Shown: positions 1-12,614, numbered from the stretch's first letter. The stretch: DNA of 64,000 nucleotides from Linnemannia elongata (GCA_036320915.1 JAXBDG010000006.1:2046001-2110000); one strand, 5' to 3'. The notes: generated by a model not told the origin, from the letters alone. Numbers and translations: made by a program.

Positions 1-439
1 TCTTTTCCAAGAACAAAAGAACGAACACGATCGGACGTGAGGGGATGAATAGACTTGGCTTGACGAAGCACACGTTTGTCACTTTTTGTTATCCCTTGTA
101 CACCTTTTGTATCCCTTGTACCATGTAATCGTGCAGCTAGGAGCAGTAAGGACCTAAAAAAAAAAACAAGGGACAACTGCAGCATAGCTTCAATTCTTCG
201 AAAGGAATGATTTGATATGCTCCTTGACTTGCCTTGCCTGGCCCTTGGTTGTGGACCCTTGGATCTACGAGAAAAGAATGCCCTTAAGCGTGCCTGAACG
301 TGGATGATCTCCAAGCCAAGCCACCCCCACCCAGAAGTCGCTCTCCTTTCCTTCAACCCCTTCGTTGGGTTTAAAAGGGGTCGAGTGGAAGAACAGTTCT
401 CACACTTGACCATCAACAAGACTCAATTACAACCCAACC
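1..439. other. Intergenic, upstream of MKT1
   Basis: No gene seen. An imperfect direct repeat (ttgtatcccttgtac) lies around 88-122, and a TATA-like tttaaaag sits near 370, about 70 bases before the MKT1 start. These are plausible core-promoter elements, but only by inspection. Confidence 0.4.
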
Positions 440-3400
440 ATGCCTGTGCGACACCTCGACTGTAAGGAAACACATAGCTATGGAATAGCAGTCATCGGGC
501 GCACATGGGAGCGCTGTACTCAAGCTCAATGGAAGAAACTCAGTGGACTGCACAGTCTGCGTTGTTTTGCACACACAAGACGCGGGATGCAATAGTTGCT
601 CAGATGTCGCGTCAAACAACAGTACATCAATGCCTGCTCTCTTCCATCAACTAACGTGGCGTCGCTCTACAATCCCTCATTGCGAATGAATGCATGCATA
701 GTTTACACGAATCAGAAGAACCTGATCTCGGTCCAACCCCTGTCAACCCTCAAGGATATCCGTTTAGGCATCGATGGCAATGTGTGGCTCAAGAAGATTA
801 TATCGCAGGCAGCTTCGGAGCAGTACTTGGCCGGTATTGGAGGCACTCCTTCGTGCATGCGCAAGGCTATCGAGAAGGAGCTCGAGGGATTCAAGTATGT
901 CCATCACTCAGGAAGCAGATTGTGTGATCTATCTATCGGTCCACTTTGATCACTTCGCAAGTACAAGACAGTGCGAGCCTGACTGCATGCCACGCAGCCT
1001 CTAACACCAAATGCCTTTGCTTTCCAAATGATAGGGCTGCTTCAATTCACCCAATGTTTGTGTTCTCAGGGCTCGCTTTGATCCGCAAGGACAAGTCATA
1101 CGTCAACGACGACGTCAAGATGGTCAAGAGGAACGCTGCATGGGATGCCGTCAACGCTGGAAAGATGGATCTGGCTCTCTCCTCCTGGAGCTCGTCGTAT
1201 GTTGTACATCAACCCGATTTAATCCACCTTGTTATCAGGATCCTCAAGGAAAACAACATCGACTACATGAGGGCTCCCTACGGCGCCGGTGCACAGGTGT
1301 GTGTTCGCAACCACCGATCGATATCTTTGATTCGACTCAACGGAAATGAATCTTGCGAACATTTGACAATTGATGCGAATATTCTACGCCCCCCCCCCCC
1401 TTTTGAAAAAACCTGGATAGCTCGTGTACCTTGAACGGAACCCCAAGCAGATCATCCATGCGACCTATGCAGGATCAGAGTTGCTCATGTTCGACATTGA
1501 CCGTGTCATTACCTCGATCGACTTTACGAAGCAGACCTTCTCAGTTATCTCAAAGAAGGCTGTCCTCCAAGATCTGATGCTGTCCGACGACCAATTCTTG
1601 GACCTCTGTATTCTCGCTGGATTTGAATACTGCATAACTTTCCCACCACTCGCTACTGAGGGTGCGTTCGCCTTCAAGAGCATCCACGATTTGCTGCAAC
1701 AACACAGGACCGGATTCAATGCTGTCAAGGCATACGCAGAGTCACCCCAGGTATGACTCCGTAACCACCCTACTTTCGTAAAAAAATCAAGAGCCGTGCG
1801 CATTCTTCAAAGGAGGAGGGCCCTATAACTAATTCCAAGATGGTTTTTGAACATCAAATAGGTTATCAAGAGCAACTACGTGGACCAGTTCTGTAGAACG
1901 CGATGCGCCATGCGACACCAGCCAATTTTGACCGACGAAGGACACGTCGAGCCCATGAATGTGGCACACGCACCAAATGACATTCACGAGTTCATCGGAT
2001 ACCGCCTTCCGGACGAGGTCTATTATTACCTCTCCCGAGGTGTCATCACAGAGCCTACTTTGAATACTTTACTCTCCGGCAGTGTCGTGGAATTCTCGCC
2101 TCTCTGCAACGGAGAGACCAAGGAGTACCGCAACTTTTTGACGTCGGATGTGATGAAGATGAGGGCCCAGACGATTGCTCTGTTGAAGACTCATCTCCAC
2201 ACTGTTTACGACCGCAAGATTTCGATCGTCTACTGGTTCGAGAACAGCTCTGCTCCCGAGCACATTCTCAAGCCTGATCCTTCGTTTAAGCCCGAGAGCA
2301 TCTCGCAGTGGAAGGCTGGCAAGAGATCAATTCTGAAGGACCTCAAGCAAACTGGCGTAAGTATATACAATGAAACAGTTTCGATGACCGTAACACTACT
2401 GCTATTGTAGGTTACTAAAAATCAATATGTTATTATCTTGCTTGTACCCTTTGTCTAATAGATGGCTTGTCCAGACTATGCATTCTGCTTGGACATGATC
2501 TCCAACGCCAGTGAAGCGCAGGCGACCATTTTGCCCAAGGGTGCAGAGAAGCCCGCACCACTTGCAACCTTGATTGAAGTCCAGGGACGCCACCTCACCA
2601 AGCTGTTGCAGCTGCGTGGATTCATTGAGATTACCCACCAACCTTCAGCCTACGGAAAGTGTATTGTCGATACCTTCAAGATCCACACAACGGCACCTCA
2701 CGAGTCCCAGGATGCACTCTTCTTGGCCTTGGAGTTGGTCCGGGCGGAATTGCTCACGTCAAGACCCTACAGCCATAATTATACCAAGAAGGCCGTCCTG
2801 GAGAACCAGACTGCCACCAAAGCCATCCGTCTCGTCACGCGCACCGCCAGCTTACTCAGCGCACGCTTCAAGGTACGTTTTTTTCTTTCAATCTCTTCAC
2901 AGCTGAAACTGTAAGGTGTTGGATATTTTGCTTTCTTGAATTACTCACCGACGTTTTCGTATTTCTCGTCAATGATGATAGGGAGTTAAATCTTGGGCGG
3001 GACCTTTGAGCCGTGACTTGTTGGCGTTCAACAGTGTTACCAAAGTATTGACGCGTAGTCTCCGCCATCTGAGCGAGGCAGTCCTTCTGGAGATGCTGCT
3101 CGGAAACGAATGCCAAAAGGATGCCTTGGACTTTACAGAGTTGGCGGCCTCGATGCCCTTTGCCTACGAGCCCTCGACCGTGCTCGGAATCTTGGTAAAG
3201 GAGTACCTCGAGCTCCTGACCCTCAACGCCAATGCCAACAACAACAAGTTGGATAAGGATCAAGCTATCCAGCAGGTTGAGGAGCATATTGGAGCAACCT
3301 CATTGTCGAGCTTGGCCAACACTGTCAAGGAGGAGCTGCAGAGAGGGTTTGCGTTCTGGGAGGTCGTGTGTGATGCTGTCAAGTCGCTTGCGGCATCGAA

Positions 3401-3470
3401 CGCAATTAGCAAGGAGCTTGCTCAGGAGTTCCAGGAAGCTAACAACTGGACCAAGACCCGCAAGATTTAA
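440..3470 (+). CDS. MKT1: MKT1-like post-transcriptional regulator (XPG-fold), 719 aa
   Basis: Eight exons: 440-461, 702-894, 1035-1196, 1239-1296, 1421-1750, 1862-2356, 2462-2872, 2982-3470. They join in one frame to 719 aa. The tiny first exon encodes MPVRHLD, the usual Mkt1 opening, which fixes the start. Residues about 1-300 form an inactive XPG/FEN nuclease fold (LGIDGNVWL, HPMFVFSGL, YMRAPYGAGAQ, FEYCITFPP). The C-terminal half matches the Mkt1 C-terminal domain (KSWAGPLSRDLLAFNS). In yeast, Mkt1 binds Pbp1 and acts on translation and stability of certain mRNAs in the cytoplasm, including HO and mitochondrial-protein transcripts. The length is slightly under the 830 aa of yeast Mkt1. 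A run of C (1388-1400) lies in the intron before exon 5. The gene converges on HSK3. The family call is firm; the function here is inferred from yeast. Confidence 0.9.
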
Positions 3471-3876
3471 ACTCGTTTATGTTTTTCCATAGGACAACCT
3501 CCTCGTCCATTTTTTGTTTCTTTTTTTTTTTTTTTTTGTCCCCCCCATGTTGTTGCTCAATTAAAATATGACTGCATGGAGACTCGAAGAGGAAAAAATA
3601 GGCGATACTTGCAAGATTTATTTTGCTCCGCATGATTTGCAATGAGTATGGTGGCGGCTGTGGGTTGTTGCAAAATAAATGCGCGTTCGGACTAAAATGA
3701 TGTCCGGTGTTGCATCCCGTCTACATGACCCTCCTGTGTTAGCGACACGCTTCCAGAAGCAAAAGGGCGGACGGGACAATGGTATATGTTTTTAGTTTTG
3801 CCTCTCGAGTTGGGGTTGACAGACAATCGTCAGGTGTTTTGTTTCTCCTCCTCTCAATTGACATATCCCGCATGGA
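3471..3876. other. Convergent 3' intergenic region MKT1/HSK3
   Basis: No coding sequence seen. It contains a T-rich run near 3522-3538 (typical of fungal 3' ends) and aattaaaa near 3558. It holds the 3' untranslated regions of the convergent genes MKT1 and HSK3. Confidence 0.5.
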
Positions 3877-4342
3877 TCATGAGTCGTCCTGGTATTCGCC
3901 TTCTTGTTCCTGTGAAGACAATGTTTGACTTTCTTGCCGTGGTTGCTGATGGTGTTCTCCATCATCCAAGACCTTGGCAGACGCCATCAACCTAGTTTTT
4001 TTAGGGTCATAATATATAAACCAAATAAGAAGGTAAAATAAAAAAGAAAGAGTCAGTGTGTGGTTTTTCCCCCTTTGATATTGTGCATCTTCTACGACCC
4101 ACAAACAACTTCTCGGTCCTAGCCCCAATCCACAAGGATAAGAAGAAAAGAAGAGAGAGAACTTACAGGGATGAATGAATCGTGAGCAATCGTTTCGTCC
4201 ATTCGGTATGGATCACCGTTACCTCGACATTCTGTTCGAGTTGTTCGAGATTCTTTTGGAGTTTTTCCAGTGACGCGTTGAGGACTGTGTATTGTGTTGC
4301 TCGTGAGGTTGCCGTTGCAATGGCCGACGCTGATGAAGACAT
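3877..4342 (-). CDS. HSK3: DASH complex subunit Hsk3-like, 96 aa
   Basis: Two exons on the minus strand: 4342-4167, then 3991-3877, split by a 175-base intron (GTAAGT..CTAG). They join to 96 aa. The core TQYTVLNASLEKLQKNLEQL, then a Val-Thr helix ending in HSSLLMASAKVLDD, matches the small helical Hsk3 family (R-Q-Y-x-x-L-x-x-x-L-x-x-L start, L-F-M-A-x-A-x-V end). Hsk3 is one of the ten subunits of the DASH/Dam1 ring that couples kinetochores to spindle microtubules. The family is fungal and its members are usually 70-100 aa. The start is the ATG before MSSSASA; upstream in-frame sequence runs through the poly-T of the leader and is not coding. Because the protein is so short and its second exon is only 37 codons, automated annotation could easily miss it. 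Similarity was judged by eye. Confidence 0.72.
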
Positions 4343-4420
4343 TATATTGCTATTTTGTTGTTGATGGTTTGTTGAAAGATGTGAGTTTGTTGAGGGTTGA
4401 TAGAGAAAGGAAAGATAGTG

Positions 4421-4458
<38 letters not shown>

Positions 4459-4675
4459 ACGCCGTCAGATGTAAAGGAAAAACTGTGCCTGGAGTTTTTG
4501 TAAGCCACACCCCCACTTCAGAAAGAAATTCGTTTCTGCAGGCGGGCGAAGCAAGACAGAGAACAAGGACGCAAGTAGAAAACCATTCCAAACAACAGCT
4601 GGGACAATCAAGGATAACGTAAATGGTGATTTTATTTTATTCCTTTAAGAGACGGCCTGTATATCATTTAAGCGT
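4343..4675. repeat. Intergenic with 33-base poly-A tract
   Basis: The region lies between HSK3 and the NFX1-type gene, both on the minus strand. An uninterrupted run of 33 A occupies 4423-4455, which is poly-T on the HSK3 coding strand about 80 bases upstream of its ATG. Such poly(dA:dT) tracts exclude nucleosomes in fungal promoters. The role here is inferred. Confidence 0.6.
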
Positions 4676-7600
4676 CTAGGCATCTGTCTTGTCATCCTGA
4701 GCAGAGGTCTCCTGCTGTTGGAGACTTTGGGACCCGGGCAAGTCCTTCTGACTAATAACAACCGTCTCATCATCACTGACGCTCTTGCTCGACGATCCCT
4801 TCTCTTCAGTCGTCGTCGTTTCTTGCGCAGTCTCGTCCTCCTTCTCGCTTTCACTACTGTTGTTGCCCTCAACCTTGTCTCCCTCCGAAGCCTCGTCTTC
4901 TTCGTCATCATCCTCCAAGAGCTCTTGCCAGTCGTCCACAACCTCATCTGTAAACTCGCCAGCTTCGACAACTACAAACTTTGTCAAGTCCTCAGTAGTT
5001 CCAGAGGTGACACTGTCAGTCTGCGACATGCCTCCAGCAGATGGTGGTCGCGACGCGCTCGAGCCAAACGTGGCAGGGATAGATGCCCCAGGTGCAGCAG
5101 GCGACGAGCTAGACTCTTCCTCCCATGCCTCCGTGCTCAGAGTGCCAGCAGCCTCCTTGGCTTTCAAGATCCGCTCCTCCTCCAGTCTCTTGGCAGCAGC
5201 GATCCGCTCATCGTCATCCAAGATAGCGAATGCGTTGGCTACCTTGGGAGTCACGAACTTCTTCATCAGCTGGCTTCCCTGACTGGCGTTGAAGAACCTG
5301 CGTGCCTGGGATCCACCAACGTTGGTATGGCTGACAACCTCTCCTTCTTTGTTGACCCAGCAAAGCTCAACGCGCTCACAGAGACTGCCCTTGGCTGCCA
5401 CGCTCTTAATGCCAGTTCGGAGCCTGACAAGCACCGCCTCGAGCTCGTCCATCTGCAAAGAGCCCGGGTGAGGAACAAGGACGGCATCGTCATCCGTCAA
5501 CCATCGGATACCGTACTTGATGTTGCCAAAGATAGGCGCCAGCTGTGCAGCCAACTCAGATCGTGTCAATCCAAACGCCAAGTCATGCAAGTAGATCGCG
5601 TTAACAGGATCTTTGATCATCGGCTTCCTGAGCTGCTCCACACTGTTGGTAGACGCTGACGATGCAGGGCGCTTCTGACGGCAGGCTTGGGATGCAAGCA
5701 GATCAGGCACGGATGTGTTGGGCTGTCTCCGAATCGTCACACTGCGATATGGCTCCACATCCACGCTCTCCGACACAATGTTGTAGTGGGCAGCGAGCTC
5801 GTGAACAAACTTGCGGCGATGGCCCTTCATAGGTGGGAAGTACAGGATTGGCTTGGAGGTGTCGGCGACCCATTCTGCCAGCTGCTTCTCAATCTTCAGA
5901 GTAAACTCCATGTTGGCAGTGGCATAGTCGAGAACGTACGAGTCAAACTCGGGGATGCGTGGACCACTAATGGAAATGGAAAAGACACAAATGAAATATA
6001 TCGTCAGTATTCACAATCCACATATTTGATAGTTTTAACGCAACATACTAGTTTGTCAAGGAAAAGAATAACTTACGGTTCGCCCTTCTCCTCGATATCC
6101 AGGGCGAGTGCGACTCGCTTGTTGCGCTCTGCAATCAGACAGTAGTCGTTGCATTTGATCATCCTGGGCTTGCCATCCCAAGGGTTCTCTGCGGTGGCAT
6201 TACAGGCAGAGTCCATAGACAAGTGGCCACACTTGCAGCTAGAAGGAATAATGACGGGGCAGGGTGTATCCTCAGGGCAAGGAGTGTCCCCATGACAGGC
6301 AGCCCCACATCGGTGACCGCAGCTCTTGCGGGGTTTGGGACATGGCTGGTTGCACACATCTGTAGGTGGAATAGTGCACTCTCCAGCATGGCAGGACTTA
6401 TTGCAGTTATGGAGGTTGCAGTCCAAACGCTTGCCGCAGACCTTCCCGCAGGATGGGTTGCTCTTGTAGCAGGGGACGTTGGGCATCTTGGACTTGCGAC
6501 ACATACACTGCTTGGCGACAAGCATAATGCAAGGGGGGCAGGGCTCACTGTCTGGGTGGCAAGGATGGTTCGACAGAGAGGCGTGACCGCATGCGCGAGC
6601 TCGGGTGCAAGTGTATCTGCATTTGGGGATAGGGGTACCGCAAGGAATAGGAGGGTATACCACAGTGCGACCGCAAGCACAGGAGAGTTCGTCAAAGGAG
6701 GCGTTCATGCAGGGATTGCAGTGTCCCTTATGGCAGAGCATCTCACAGGTGTGGACACCACACTGCAGCTTCTTGCCGCAGGTCAAGGTGCAGATGTGCG
6801 CTTCCAAAGCTGCCAGATCGCCTTTCTTGCCCTTGGGTTGGTTCTTAGCAGGACAGCACCGGTTAGTGCACTGATGCTTGCCGCAAGCGCGGAGACCTCT
6901 GCAGGGACGATCGCAGGTAGGGAGCTCATCCCCATAAAGACCCATATCGGAGCAGACGCGTTGCACCTGAGAAGATCCGCAGCGACAGTTGACCGTTACA
7001 GGAACCTTGCAAGGTGAGCATGCTCCTAGATGACACTTTTGCATGCAGCGATGTCCGCAGTTCAATGGCTTCTTACAGACGCCTCCACAGCTTGGAATGG
7101 GATCTAGGCAGGAGGTCCTGATCTTCCCTTTCATGACTGTCTCGATAGGTTTGGAACCGCAGGGACAAGTCCTGACGACTTCAGGTCTCGCTGAGCACTC
7201 TCCTGGTTCGCTATCCTGAGGGTGGCAAGGCTTGGTACATTCGTGATGACCACACGCAAGAGGCCTATCATATGGAAGTTGACATAGCGTCAGTTAACTG
7301 TGAAACTGGGTAATAATGGGCAACATGAACAGGGAAAAGCCTAAACGGTCGACATACCTGCTGCAAGTCTCGTGGCATTCATAGAAGCCAAGCTGCTCTA
7401 CTCCATCAACCAAAGTGGTCTTTACATCTCCATCGCCGCAACGCGCCTTCCGCCCATGCTTCCCGCAATAGCACTTTTGCTCTTCAAATTCCTCACAGGG
7501 TGGACATAATCCAGCGTGGCAAAGAGAGGTGCAGGAGTGCTTGCCACATCCCAGAAGCTCGCCGCACACTTGGTTGCAAGATTTTCCTGTCTGGAACGAA

Positions 7601-9148
7601 AAGTCGGTATCAACACAGCGGAGCTGGAACGATTCGTTTCCACAATGGCAGGACTGGATAGGACCAAGACCGCCGCATGGAGGGCAGGGACCAGGATGGC
7701 ATGGGCTAATGCGCAAAAGTGTGATAATAGACAGTCATGGTTAACATTCAACTCAAATCGCTACGTAATGAACCCAGGATCAACCACAATCGTCACGAGC
7801 AGACTTACTTATTGCAAGGATGAGGACAGTCTCTTGAGCGGCCACAGAGTTCACCACAAGAGTGAGGGGTAAGATAGCGGTTGAAATCAGGGTTGTTGAC
7901 CTTGCCGCAGAAGCAGCTGTATTCCTGTGGAATCGAGACCTGTGTGTTCTGGCACCCTGGACATCTCCATCCTGCTCCGTTGTTGTTGGGATCTAGTATG
8001 CCAGTGCAAAAGAATGCACCTGTGTGAATATGACTGCAATTGAACCATCACACAACATTTTAAGCGTAGATCATTATCGAAGAGCGATTAGAATAAATCG
8101 TCATACCTTCTGAAGACTTTGTTGCCCAGGTGGAGAGACAGTCCAGATGGAAGGCTGCCCAACAGACCTGGCAGTTCCAGATCTTGTGTGCAGGACGAAT
8201 GACATCCCAGCAGACCATGCAGTCGTATGTCGAGTTGCTGAGGCCGGTGGTGAGCGCGGCCAAAAGGTCACGATCCTCCTCCACAGTATGTACAAACTTC
8301 TTGGATTGGGAGCGCTGAGTGTTCCTTTGGGCGTTCCTTTGTGAGCTAGAAGATTCCGTTGTAGATCTGTCATTTCCAGTGGAGGCGGCAGGGAAGGTGC
8401 GGCCGCCCAGATCGCCCTTACGGTTTCTTTGACGCCTGTTGTTTGAGCCTGTTTGTCCTGATCCACGCGTTGCTGATGAACTCTCAGGTTGTCCATCTCT
8501 GGGACCACGCGCGTGACCCCCCTCGCCGCGTTTGTGCTGAGGCTTCGGTGAAGAAGTACCGGTGCCGGTGCCGGTGGATTCCTTGTCCTTGCGGCGACCA
8601 TCGCGACGGCCTGTGGGCTGCGCATTCGATCCTGCTCCCAACGCCGAGTCCGATCCAGCGGCTTGGCTTCCAGTGGGCTCTACAGGTCGATCCATATTGA
8701 TCTCGATATCATCATCTTCGTAATAGTCATCAATGCGCGCGCCGCCCTCAGGTGCTTTCCTTGGGTTACGCCCTCCGTTGCGTCGATTACGGCTGTTGGT
8801 GTTGCCACCGTTGCCACCATTGTTGTTGTTATTGTTGTTGCCACCATTTCGTCCGCCCTCAGAAGGGTGCCTTGACTCGCTCTCGGGGTTGCTGGTGTTG
8901 GCCCTATTTCCATCAGGGTTTCTCCGTCTCCGGTGGCGAGGGTTGTTACCAGAAGATGCACCTGTCTGCGTGGTGGCGGTGCCGTCGGTCACAGCAGTGC
9001 GAGGGACATAGTCCTTGGCGTCGGGGTTTAGCTTGGCAGCGGGAGTCGGCTTTTTGGCACCGCTGGCTTGTCCACGAGAATCATTAGTTGTGTTGGGGTT
9101 GGGCTGGCTACCCTTTTGAGATGAGGAAGTCGCGGGGGTGTCACTCAT
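4676..9148 (-). CDS. FAP1: NFX1/Fap1-type zinc-finger protein (RING, NFX1 fingers, R3H), 1350 aa
   Basis: Five exons: 9148-8107, 7992-7809, 7705-7358, 7264-6077, 5966-4676, joining to 1350 aa. Order of parts: a disordered Gly/Asn/Arg/Ser-rich N terminus (1-300); a RING/PHD-like finger at about 309-345 ([19 protein letters not shown]); a long array of Cys/His NFX1-type fingers at about 360-920 (repeats of C-G-x-H-x-C-x-x-x-C-H-x-G-x-C-x-x-C); an R3H domain at about 940-1010 ([17 protein letters not shown]); an RNA-recognition-like stretch ([18 protein letters not shown]); and an acidic Ser/Glu/Asp tail. This matches human NFX1/NFXL1, Drosophila shuttle craft and yeast Fap1, which binds FKBP12 (Fpr1). 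NFX1 proteins bind DNA or RNA and the RING can act as an E3 ligase; which activity applies here is unknown. It lies in tandem with PRE7 upstream. Confidence 0.93.
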
Positions 9149-9589
9149 CAGTTGTTGATCGTGAAGGGTAGTGTATAATGTGTGGAAAGTGAAAAGGAAG
9201 AAAGGAGCACCGTCTTGTAGAATGACAAGAAAGAAAAAAAAAAAAAAGACTGAACTGCGGCCGGAGAAGAAAAGTTAGTTGGCAAACAAGCCACCCGCAG
9301 TATGATTCTGGACACAATTTTGGAGGTGCGAGAAACGTCCGTGAAGTTGACCGACCTGGAACCAGGCGGTAACCAACCACAAGAGGCGCCAGGAATCATT
9401 CGCGCCAGTCGAATATGAATGCAGGGTTTTATGAAAGCCTTATATCAATATGCAGAAAATACATTCACACTCACATACAAATAAACAAACGAAAAAGAGA
9501 CACAAAGATTTCCAGCACATGAATGGTTATTTTATTTTCTTGAATGATAATTCCTTGGCGACCATGTTGCCCTGCAGCCAAGTCTGCTA
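9149..9589. other. Intergenic between PRE7 and the NFX1-type gene
   Basis: No coding sequence seen. It carries the 3' end of PRE7 and the promoter and leader of the NFX1-type gene (both minus strand). A 13-base A run near 9235-9247 is poly-T on the coding strand upstream of the start. Confidence 0.5.
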
Positions 9590-10848
9590 TTAATCCCTCT
9601 TCAAATCCATCTTCTGAACCTCAACACCCTTGCTGGTGATCACAAACAGCTCGAGGTAGTCACCGGTGTAGATATCACGCTCCGTTGCAGAGGTGAACGA
9701 GTCCTTTGTGATGCGCAAAACCTGGTCCAGAGTCAGAGTCTTCTTCTGCGACACCTGGTTCTTGAAGTTGATCTACATATTCACAAACGATTATCATCAT
9801 TAGTAGACTTTCATACATAGAATGGTATCTCCTGAGCGTTCTAGCCTACTTCAAAGCAACAAAGACGTCAGTAACACGAAAAGGCTCCATACCTGGTTGT
9901 CCAAGAAAGGCTGGATGAGTGATGAGGCAGAGCCGGCACATCTGCAGGACTCGCGTTCATAGGATCCAACTGGATCGTAGGTGTAGACTGCTCCCTTACC
10001 CTCCTCGTCCAAACCACCCAAAATGCACCAACTGTAGAAGGGGAAGAAACGCTTCTGGTACAACATGATCGAAAGCATCTGTGCCACTGCGGCGGTCGAC
10101 ATTGTCTTTCCGTGAGCGTGGTGGTACCACTAATTGTCATAACGAGAAGATGAAACGCGTGAGTTTCAAGTCCAATGTTCCTGTTGTGTTTGTACCATAG
10201 CCATGCTAGTCCTTAGATTTGCAATACGCGCCATACCTCCATGCTCTGTTGGATTTTCTTGGTAAGAGTCAGGCAATCAGCGTAGCAGCCTCCCATCGAG
10301 ATAACAGTCTTGTCAGACCTATTCCATGCGCAAAATAAACAAACTATTATAAGTATCGTTTGTCCGTTTGTTTTCCAATCCATGCAACAAGTAGTTCCCG
10401 CTGATAAAAGAGCCAATTGCTCCTGGTGGAAGATCCCTACAATTTGACCGACTTGGGAACATAACGCGAGTTGATCGAGTATCCCTCGCTCTGTCGAGTA
10501 TCGGCAGCGACAACGCAAAAGTCTTCACCGGCAATGGACAACAAGGTACTAGGTAGTTCAGATAGAATAGACGCGCGTTAGCCTCGCATGGTCCGTCTCA
10601 AAAAATAGTTCGAACAGTAACGTATCCGATACAGCTTTGGACCGTGTAAATATTCCTAAACTCGTCAACCAAGACGCGTTTGTCTGCCATCGTCGCTTTT
10701 GTGTCTTGCTGTGCTCATTACTGGAAGCAGCGTGTACAAGGAAAGAAGGGACATACCCGCCATTGTCGACATAGGGGTCGAAGCGGTGCTCGATAGGGAC
10801 CTTGACGGGGTGGTCGACGACGACCTGTCCTGGGTAAGTGGAGAACAT
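9590..10848 (-). CDS. PRE7: 20S proteasome subunit beta-6 (Pre7/PSMB1), 233 aa
   Basis: Five exons: 10848-10757, 10548-10441, 10318-10237, 10129-9893, 9772-9590, joining to 233 aa (yeast and human about 241). Family hallmarks: [14 protein letters not shown] near the N terminus, [63 protein letters not shown] and [11 protein letters not shown]. This beta subunit is non-catalytic in the 20S core, sitting in the beta ring of the nuclear and cytosolic proteasome. The intron 2 donor is GTAGGG, weaker than the GTATGT/GTAAGT donors elsewhere, but it keeps frame exactly. Its start lies 520 bases from the divergent PRE2 start, so the two proteasome genes share one intergenic region. Confidence 0.95.
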
Positions 10849-11368
10849 GCTTGCTGGTGTCTGCGTCTGCTGTTGTATAACTTGTTGTTTTGTTGAATGT
10901 GTTGTTTGCAATAGAGTCGAGGTTGGGGAAGAAGTCAAGAGATGTATACAAGTGCGAGCGAGAGAGAGCGAGTGAGGTCCCGTTTGAATGTCAACGCAGA
11001 AGAAGAATAGCGTGTACCACTCGTGCGTTGCCTGGAGGTGCGTTACGAGTACCATGGCAGTCACTTCGATTGGAGGAGTGGGTGACGTGGACATTTGGCG
11101 GGGGGGAGGGGACGCGTGCGAGAGGAACACGAAACCCTCTCTCTCGCTCTACACTTGCTCACTTTCAAGAAAAGGGACTCAAGACTGCCTTACTTGCTTT
11201 CACTGCCTTCTGCAATTGACCGTAGACAACACACAAAACGACCATCAAAGGACAACGGGACTTTGCTTTCTTTTTTCTTACCTCTCACACCCTTTGACAA
11301 CCGACATACACGACACCAGACAACTGACCTCAACAACAACAACAACAACAACAACAGTACGCACACAA
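10849..11368. promoter_or_regulatory. Bidirectional intergenic region of PRE7 and PRE2
   Basis: 520 bases separate the two divergent proteasome start codons. By eye I see a CRE-like TGACGTGG (11083-11090), a TTTGGCGGGG box (11094-11103) and a CAA microsatellite in the PRE2 leader (11331-11356). I do not see an exact Rpn4/PACE site (GGTGGCAAA), which drives proteasome genes in budding yeast. Co-regulation is an inference from the layout. Confidence 0.6.
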
Positions 11369-12614
11369 ATGGACACCCTTGTCAGCAAATACGCCAACTC
11401 GGCCTCCACGGCTTCATTCGACGACGCAGACAACCTCGGCCAGAATATGGCCGGATGGGATGCTGCCTCCCAGTTCGCCCTCCCCGCCTTCGACATCCCC
11501 ATGGTCGCCAACGTAAGTTCGTCTGGACTGTCCCCCTTTTATATCAACGCGATATCCTTCTGGTCGAACAGCTTTCTGATGCCGCTTTGTTCTCTTAACA
11601 GCCTGTAGACTTTTTGCGCGCTCACACTGATGCCTCTGCAGAGAATCGTATCCGTATCCAGCACGGAACCACCACTTTGGCATTCAAGTTTCAGGGAGGA
11701 ATCGTTGTCGCCGTCGATTCGCGTGCCTCTGGTGGATCTTACATTGGTACCGTCATTTAGTCGATCTCCTTATCGGTTCAGGATGTCATTTACAACCAAC
11801 AATACCATAGACGCTAACGACGTGTCTTCCTATTGATATTAACTCTCTTTAATAGCTTCGCAGACGGTCAAGAAGGTCATTGAGATTAACCCCTACCTTT
11901 TGGGTACCATGGCCGGAGGCGCCGCTGACTGCCAATACTGGGAGCGTGAGCTTGGAAGGAGATGCAGATTGTATGAGCTCCGTAACAAGGAGCGCATCTC
12001 GGTAGCCGCCGCCTCCAAGATCCTGAGCAACATGGTTTACGACTACAAGGGCATGGGCTTGTCCATGGGCACAATGATCACAGGATGGGACAAGACGGTA
12101 CTGGATCTACTTGGAATATCTTCGCTTAACGCAGAGTTCGAATTCGTGTCACACAACTGCAAAGAACATAAGGCTGACATTCTTTCTTTTCCACATATCT
12201 AGGGACCACAACTGTTCTATGTCGATTCAGATGGTACCCGCATGAGGGGTGAGCGCTTCTCAGTCGGATCAGGATCGACCTTTGCCTATGGTGTTCTCGA
12301 TACTGGATACGACTTCAACCTGTCTGTTCCCGATGCGCTCGAGTTGGGACGCAGAGCCATCTACCACGCCACTCACCGTGATGCTTACTCTGGAGGATCC
12401 GTCAATGTCTTCCACGTCAAGGAGACTGGTTGGGAATTCCACGGCAACTTTGATGTCAACGATCTTCACTGGGTACGTCTTTGCCCATCTTCTTTTTTGG
12501 ATCGTGAGTTATGCTGGGAGGTTAACTTTCAAGAACATGTGCTAACGCGTCAACTTGGCTCTCTCTTTAATTTTGTAGGAGTACCAAGCTCAGCCAAAGG
12601 GACCAATTGTGTAA
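11369..12614 (+). CDS. PRE2: 20S proteasome subunit beta-5, chymotrypsin-like (Pre2/PSMB5), 278 aa
   Basis: Five exons: 11369-11512, 11602-11746, 11856-12097, 12203-12472, 12579-12614, joining to 278 aa. A 70-residue propeptide ends at IQHG, and autocatalytic cleavage would expose Thr71 as Thr1 (HG/TTTLAF). Counting from Thr1, the active-site residues fall where expected: Asp17 (VAVDSRAS) and Lys33 (TVKKVIEIN). The S1 pocket residues Ala20, Met45 and Ala49 ([10 protein letters not shown]) specify cleavage after hydrophobic residues. The subunit sits in the inner beta ring of the 20S proteasome. The last exon encodes only 11 residues plus the stop. The gene converges on the recycling-factor gene with about 130 bases between stops and is divergent from PRE7. 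Confidence 0.97.
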
